Source: Malachius bipustulatus (taxonomy: Eukaryota; Arthropoda; Insecta; Coleoptera; Melyridae). Taken from it: a stretch of DNA of 64,000 nt. Within the stretch, counting starts at the first letter, position 1. Every line of letters begins with the position of its first letter. The notes under the pieces were generated by a model. The model worked only from the letters and a program-made list of their open reading frames with translations. It was not told where the DNA came from and did no database searches. Location: the NCBI GenBank assembly GCA_910589415.1, contig OU342635.1:4774001-4838000 (forward strand), in the 5' to 3' direction. Shown in pieces: positions 61,699-64,000 of this stretch. The position numbers were made by a program, and so were the translations under genes.

Positions 61699-62570
61699 TA
61701 ATACCCGCTGTTATTTTTTTTATGGCGTTCGGTTAAAAGATACATTTTGTTTTCGAAAAAATAACTCATTAGAAGTATGTATTATTAATTAATTATCGAA
61801 ATTTTCGGTATATCATATACCATAATAGTAAATGCAAGATTTATGGTGATTATTTGTTTGTTGCTGAGAGAAGCTTGAAAATTGAGAATTGAGATGGAGA
61901 TGAATATGAAATCCAGGAAATAAAAATAATAAGAACCGCTCCGGAGCTCTGACCTACTATAAAAAGTTAAAAGTTAAACCGGTTGGGGCTATAAACACCC
62001 TCTTCCACTATAGTTCTATAATTTCAACACACTCTGCGGGGCTGGCAGCACCTTCAAATGAACCGATATGTGGATAAAGGGGAAAGAGGGTAGCTCGAGC
62101 GACCGAGCACACAATTTTAAATTAGGTTGCGTATCTTCCCTATTCTTTCAATCAACGATTATATGATAAAAACTTCTTATTTTTGACTGGTAAATACGCC
62201 CTTAAAATATTTGCACTGAATTTTGAATCATCCTGTATATGTTGCGGGAAAACTGGTAACTTTCTTGGGTGTGAGAAAAACTGTATTGTCATTTTTTTTT
62301 AATTTATAACTTTTAGGACAAAAAAATAAAATAAAAATAAAAAAGTTCCAAAGAAAAGTTGTTGATGGGTCCATCGTTAATTTTTTTTATATTAAATAAT
62401 GATTTATTGGTCCCTTGAAATCAAGATGGCGGCCTACCCTTGCAGAATCCGGAGGGGGAAACTTCGCTGTAGCGTTTTGCTAGTTAGTGGCACCCCTTGA
62501 TCCTAATTAAAATTTCATCAAACTTTCAACTGAGGCAATTTAAAAGTACCTACCATTTTGAACTACCTAT

Positions 62571-63889
62571 TATAGCAGCGAAAAAATTCTGGTGGCATTT
62601 TTTTTTTTTTTTTTTTATTCTAGACTCTAGAGACATATAAATAATTGTTGATTATTAATGTCTTCTGCAGCTGGTAATCACAAACTATATCTCTGAAATT
62701 GCAGAAGTCCGCTTGAAATTGCTAAATTAATGCTCTCCAGTTCTTTATCGACAACGTTTAAAAGAAATGCTTTACTTTTTATTACATTCGTTACATTATG
62801 GCATGTTAATAAAGATAAGAGAAGTTCTTTGTCTGCTGAGAGGACGCATAGTTTTAAAATTAATGTTTGTAATAGATGGTAATGAATGGTAATGGAGCAG
62901 ATTGCTAATGCCGGTAAAACAGCGTTAACCAACAAATAAGAGCTCTGTCAGCAAATGGCCAATTAACTAAATGGATGAAGATATTTTATAATATACCTAT
63001 ACAAAGAAATGGAACTGCTGAGCTGAGCGTTAACAGTGTTCAGTATTTCTTATTTCACACACCAACATAAGCAAATTAGAGTGGGTAGATATAAATTTTC
63101 TTCAAAGAAATATTATAGATAGCTGTGAAACTGATCAATTAGGTATATTGACCTACTAATTTTAGCCCAACCCATTCATTCAGTTTTGTTCAACACTATA
63201 AATGTATTATATTGTTAATTGATAGAACTTTTTTTTAATTTAACTAGGTACCCTGTAAAAATTGATATTGATAAAAAATTGAAATTGCAAAATAAATAAA
63301 AATTGTAAAATTATGCATACTTAACACATAAAATGATAGAACTAGAAATAATTACTCAAAAAAAGGAACAAATTTTTATTTTAAATTTACTTTCCTATAT
63401 TAGTAAAGTGGTTAAAGTTACTGACATTAGGGGTTCTCTTTCTCCTTACTTTAATAAAAATTATGTCCTAATTAAGCAGCTAATTATGTTCTTCTGAACT
63501 GTCGCCTTCTACTGTTTCACAAAAGGGACCCATTTAGATTGCTGTAAACTCTTGTAGGTATAGGCACAGAATAGAAACATCTATTCTGTTCTGTGGTATA
63601 GGGCTAATAATGAACGTGACCTTATTCGATCTTGGACGGAAACGACAAGCACACACATGTTTAAAAGATGTTCATTCATTGTTTTTATTATCCTTTTGTT
63701 CCTTATTGTTTTCTTGGCAATAGTAATTTTCAGTTGCCTGGATTGTCTTACAAGGTTTTTTTTTATATAGAGCCCTATTATTATTTTTTGGTACAATGAA
63801 TTTAACAGCCCGTTATTTTATTTGCTATTTGAGCGATTTTAAGATTAAACAAAATACCTACAGAGGGTATTACAACTTTTTTTAAATTG
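62571..63889. other. Intergenic, nothing recognised
   Basis: A poly-T run lies at about 62,599-62,618. Short minus-strand frames (62,678-62,935 and 63,581-63,796) have no recognised domain or splice context. Confidence 0.35.
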
Positions 63890-64000
63890 TTTTTTCCTTA
63901 ATACTCAAAAATCTTTTAGCCGATATTGTTGAAATTTGGCAGTCCAGTGGTCAAATCAATTCCATTTCAAGTTCCAATAAGTCCAGTGGCGTCCCGGGGG
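63890..64000. mobile_element. Partial foldback element cut by the window edge
   Basis: CTCAAAAATCTTTTAGCCGA followed by AAGTCCAGTGGCGTCCCGGG corresponds in order to the arm blocks of the elements at 33.1, 34.9 and 58.1 kb (…AAAGGTTTTTGAG… and CCAGTGGCGTC). The rest lies beyond position 64,000. Confidence 0.5.

Larger units (their letters stand above)
58826..62157. mobile_element. Unclassified TIR element (level 3), ~3.3 kb, 7-bp target duplication ATTATAT
   Basis: The left terminus CGTTGATTGAAGGAGTCAGG, then AAGATACGCAACCTTA, matches the reverse complement of the right terminus at about 31 of 36 positions. ATTATAT lies directly outside each end (58,819-58,825 and 62,158-62,164). Relatives of the host arm (at 58.2 and 33.6 kb) show the uninterrupted sequence with a single ATTATAT-like site, an empty-site confirmation. 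About 1.4 kb remain once nested elements are removed. No transposase was recognised, so the superfamily is open; 5- or 3-bp duplications are possible if the terminus is read one or two bases longer. Confidence 0.75.
58126..62237. mobile_element. Foldback MITE (level 2), same family as 33,077-33,698, interrupted by a 3.3-kb insertion
   Basis: The ends TACAGGGTGATTCAAAATTC and the reverse complement of GAATTTTGAATCATCCTGTA are flanked by TA. Arms of about 290 bases share GTCGTTATAAGGAACTTCC-like, GTTATTCCCATCAAAGGAA and GTGGCGTCTCAGGGGGCTA blocks. The loop holds TTGCCTCCTGAGCTTTACTC. The right arm is split at 58,825/62,158. Confidence 0.85.
57700..62570. mobile_element. Outermost element (family E) of a five-level transposon nest
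   Basis: The left part, 57,700-58,125, and the right part, 62,238-62,570, correspond block by block to the two halves of the element at 40,783-42,150: CCTACAACAAACGTGTCTA, CAAAAAACAAAATAGCGAAT, CCAATATGGCGAACGTCTTT on the left, and ATCAAGATGGCGGCC, GAATCCGGAGGGGGAAACTT on the right. The intervening 4.1 kb is the insertion at 58,126-62,237. Exact ends were not resolved. Confidence 0.65.

Noticed and set aside
33077..62237. Apparent loop inversion between the two copies of the foldback family (33.1 and 58.1 kb)
   Set aside because: Arm-specific variants show the right arm of the 33-kb copy matches the left arm of the 58-kb copy (AAGTTCCTTATAACGACAAA), so the whole element is simply inserted in opposite orientation; no recombinational flipping is needed.

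Overview
The window looks like an AT-rich, transposon-laden chromosomal segment from an insect. Genes are split by short GT-AG introns. One gene is the ciliary type CYB5D1, and the intergenic DNA is full of Tc1/mariner-type foldback elements ending in TACAGGGTG-like termini. These point to an arthropod, plausibly a beetle, but the species cannot be fixed from sequence alone. There is no sign of bacterial organisation, no CRISPR array, and I recognised no tRNA or rRNA gene.

Layout. 1-10,264: no gene recognised; an old hAT-like terminal-repeat pair (about 1.3-6.1 kb) encloses a palindromic repeat and a 5'-truncated LINE, followed by a foldback element. 10,265-17,099: a seven-exon plus-strand gene for a Pro/Ala/Ser/Lys-rich acidic-to-basic protein with a textbook PAM2 (poly(A)-binding-protein-binding) motif; it resembles insect 205 kDa microtubule-associated proteins, and its first exon was not found. 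20,844-21,783 and 26,425-27,279: two diverged, same-strand CYB5D1-like genes (cytochrome b5 domain-containing protein 1, an axonemal protein). The second lacks the first intron. Between them lies an array of about 170-bp repeats broken by a TA-flanked MITE.

27.3-51 kb: a gene desert of foldback elements (30.1, 32.3-33.8, 34.9-35.8, 37.5-38.7, 38.8-39.8 and 40.8-42.2 kb), a LINE RNase H remnant, a perfect 27-27-27 hairpin and other hairpins. 51,050-51,104 is a convincing orphan internal exon. It is followed by a 146-bp-period satellite that carries a CRE-type TGACGTCA palindrome in seven of eight units. 54,885-55,141 is a Mutator-like MITE with a 9-bp target duplication, next to a spliced, truncated IS630/Tc1-type transposase gene on the minus strand.

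57.7-62.6 kb is the most remarkable part: transposons nested five deep. A foldback element contains a second foldback, which contains an unclassified 3.3-kb terminal-inverted-repeat insertion, which contains a third foldback, which contains a 1.13-kb hAT element with a perfect 8-bp target duplication. Several levels can be proved from target-site duplications or reconstructed empty sites. The cellular genes show no operon-like cooperation; the coherent story is repeat invasion layered around a few genes.
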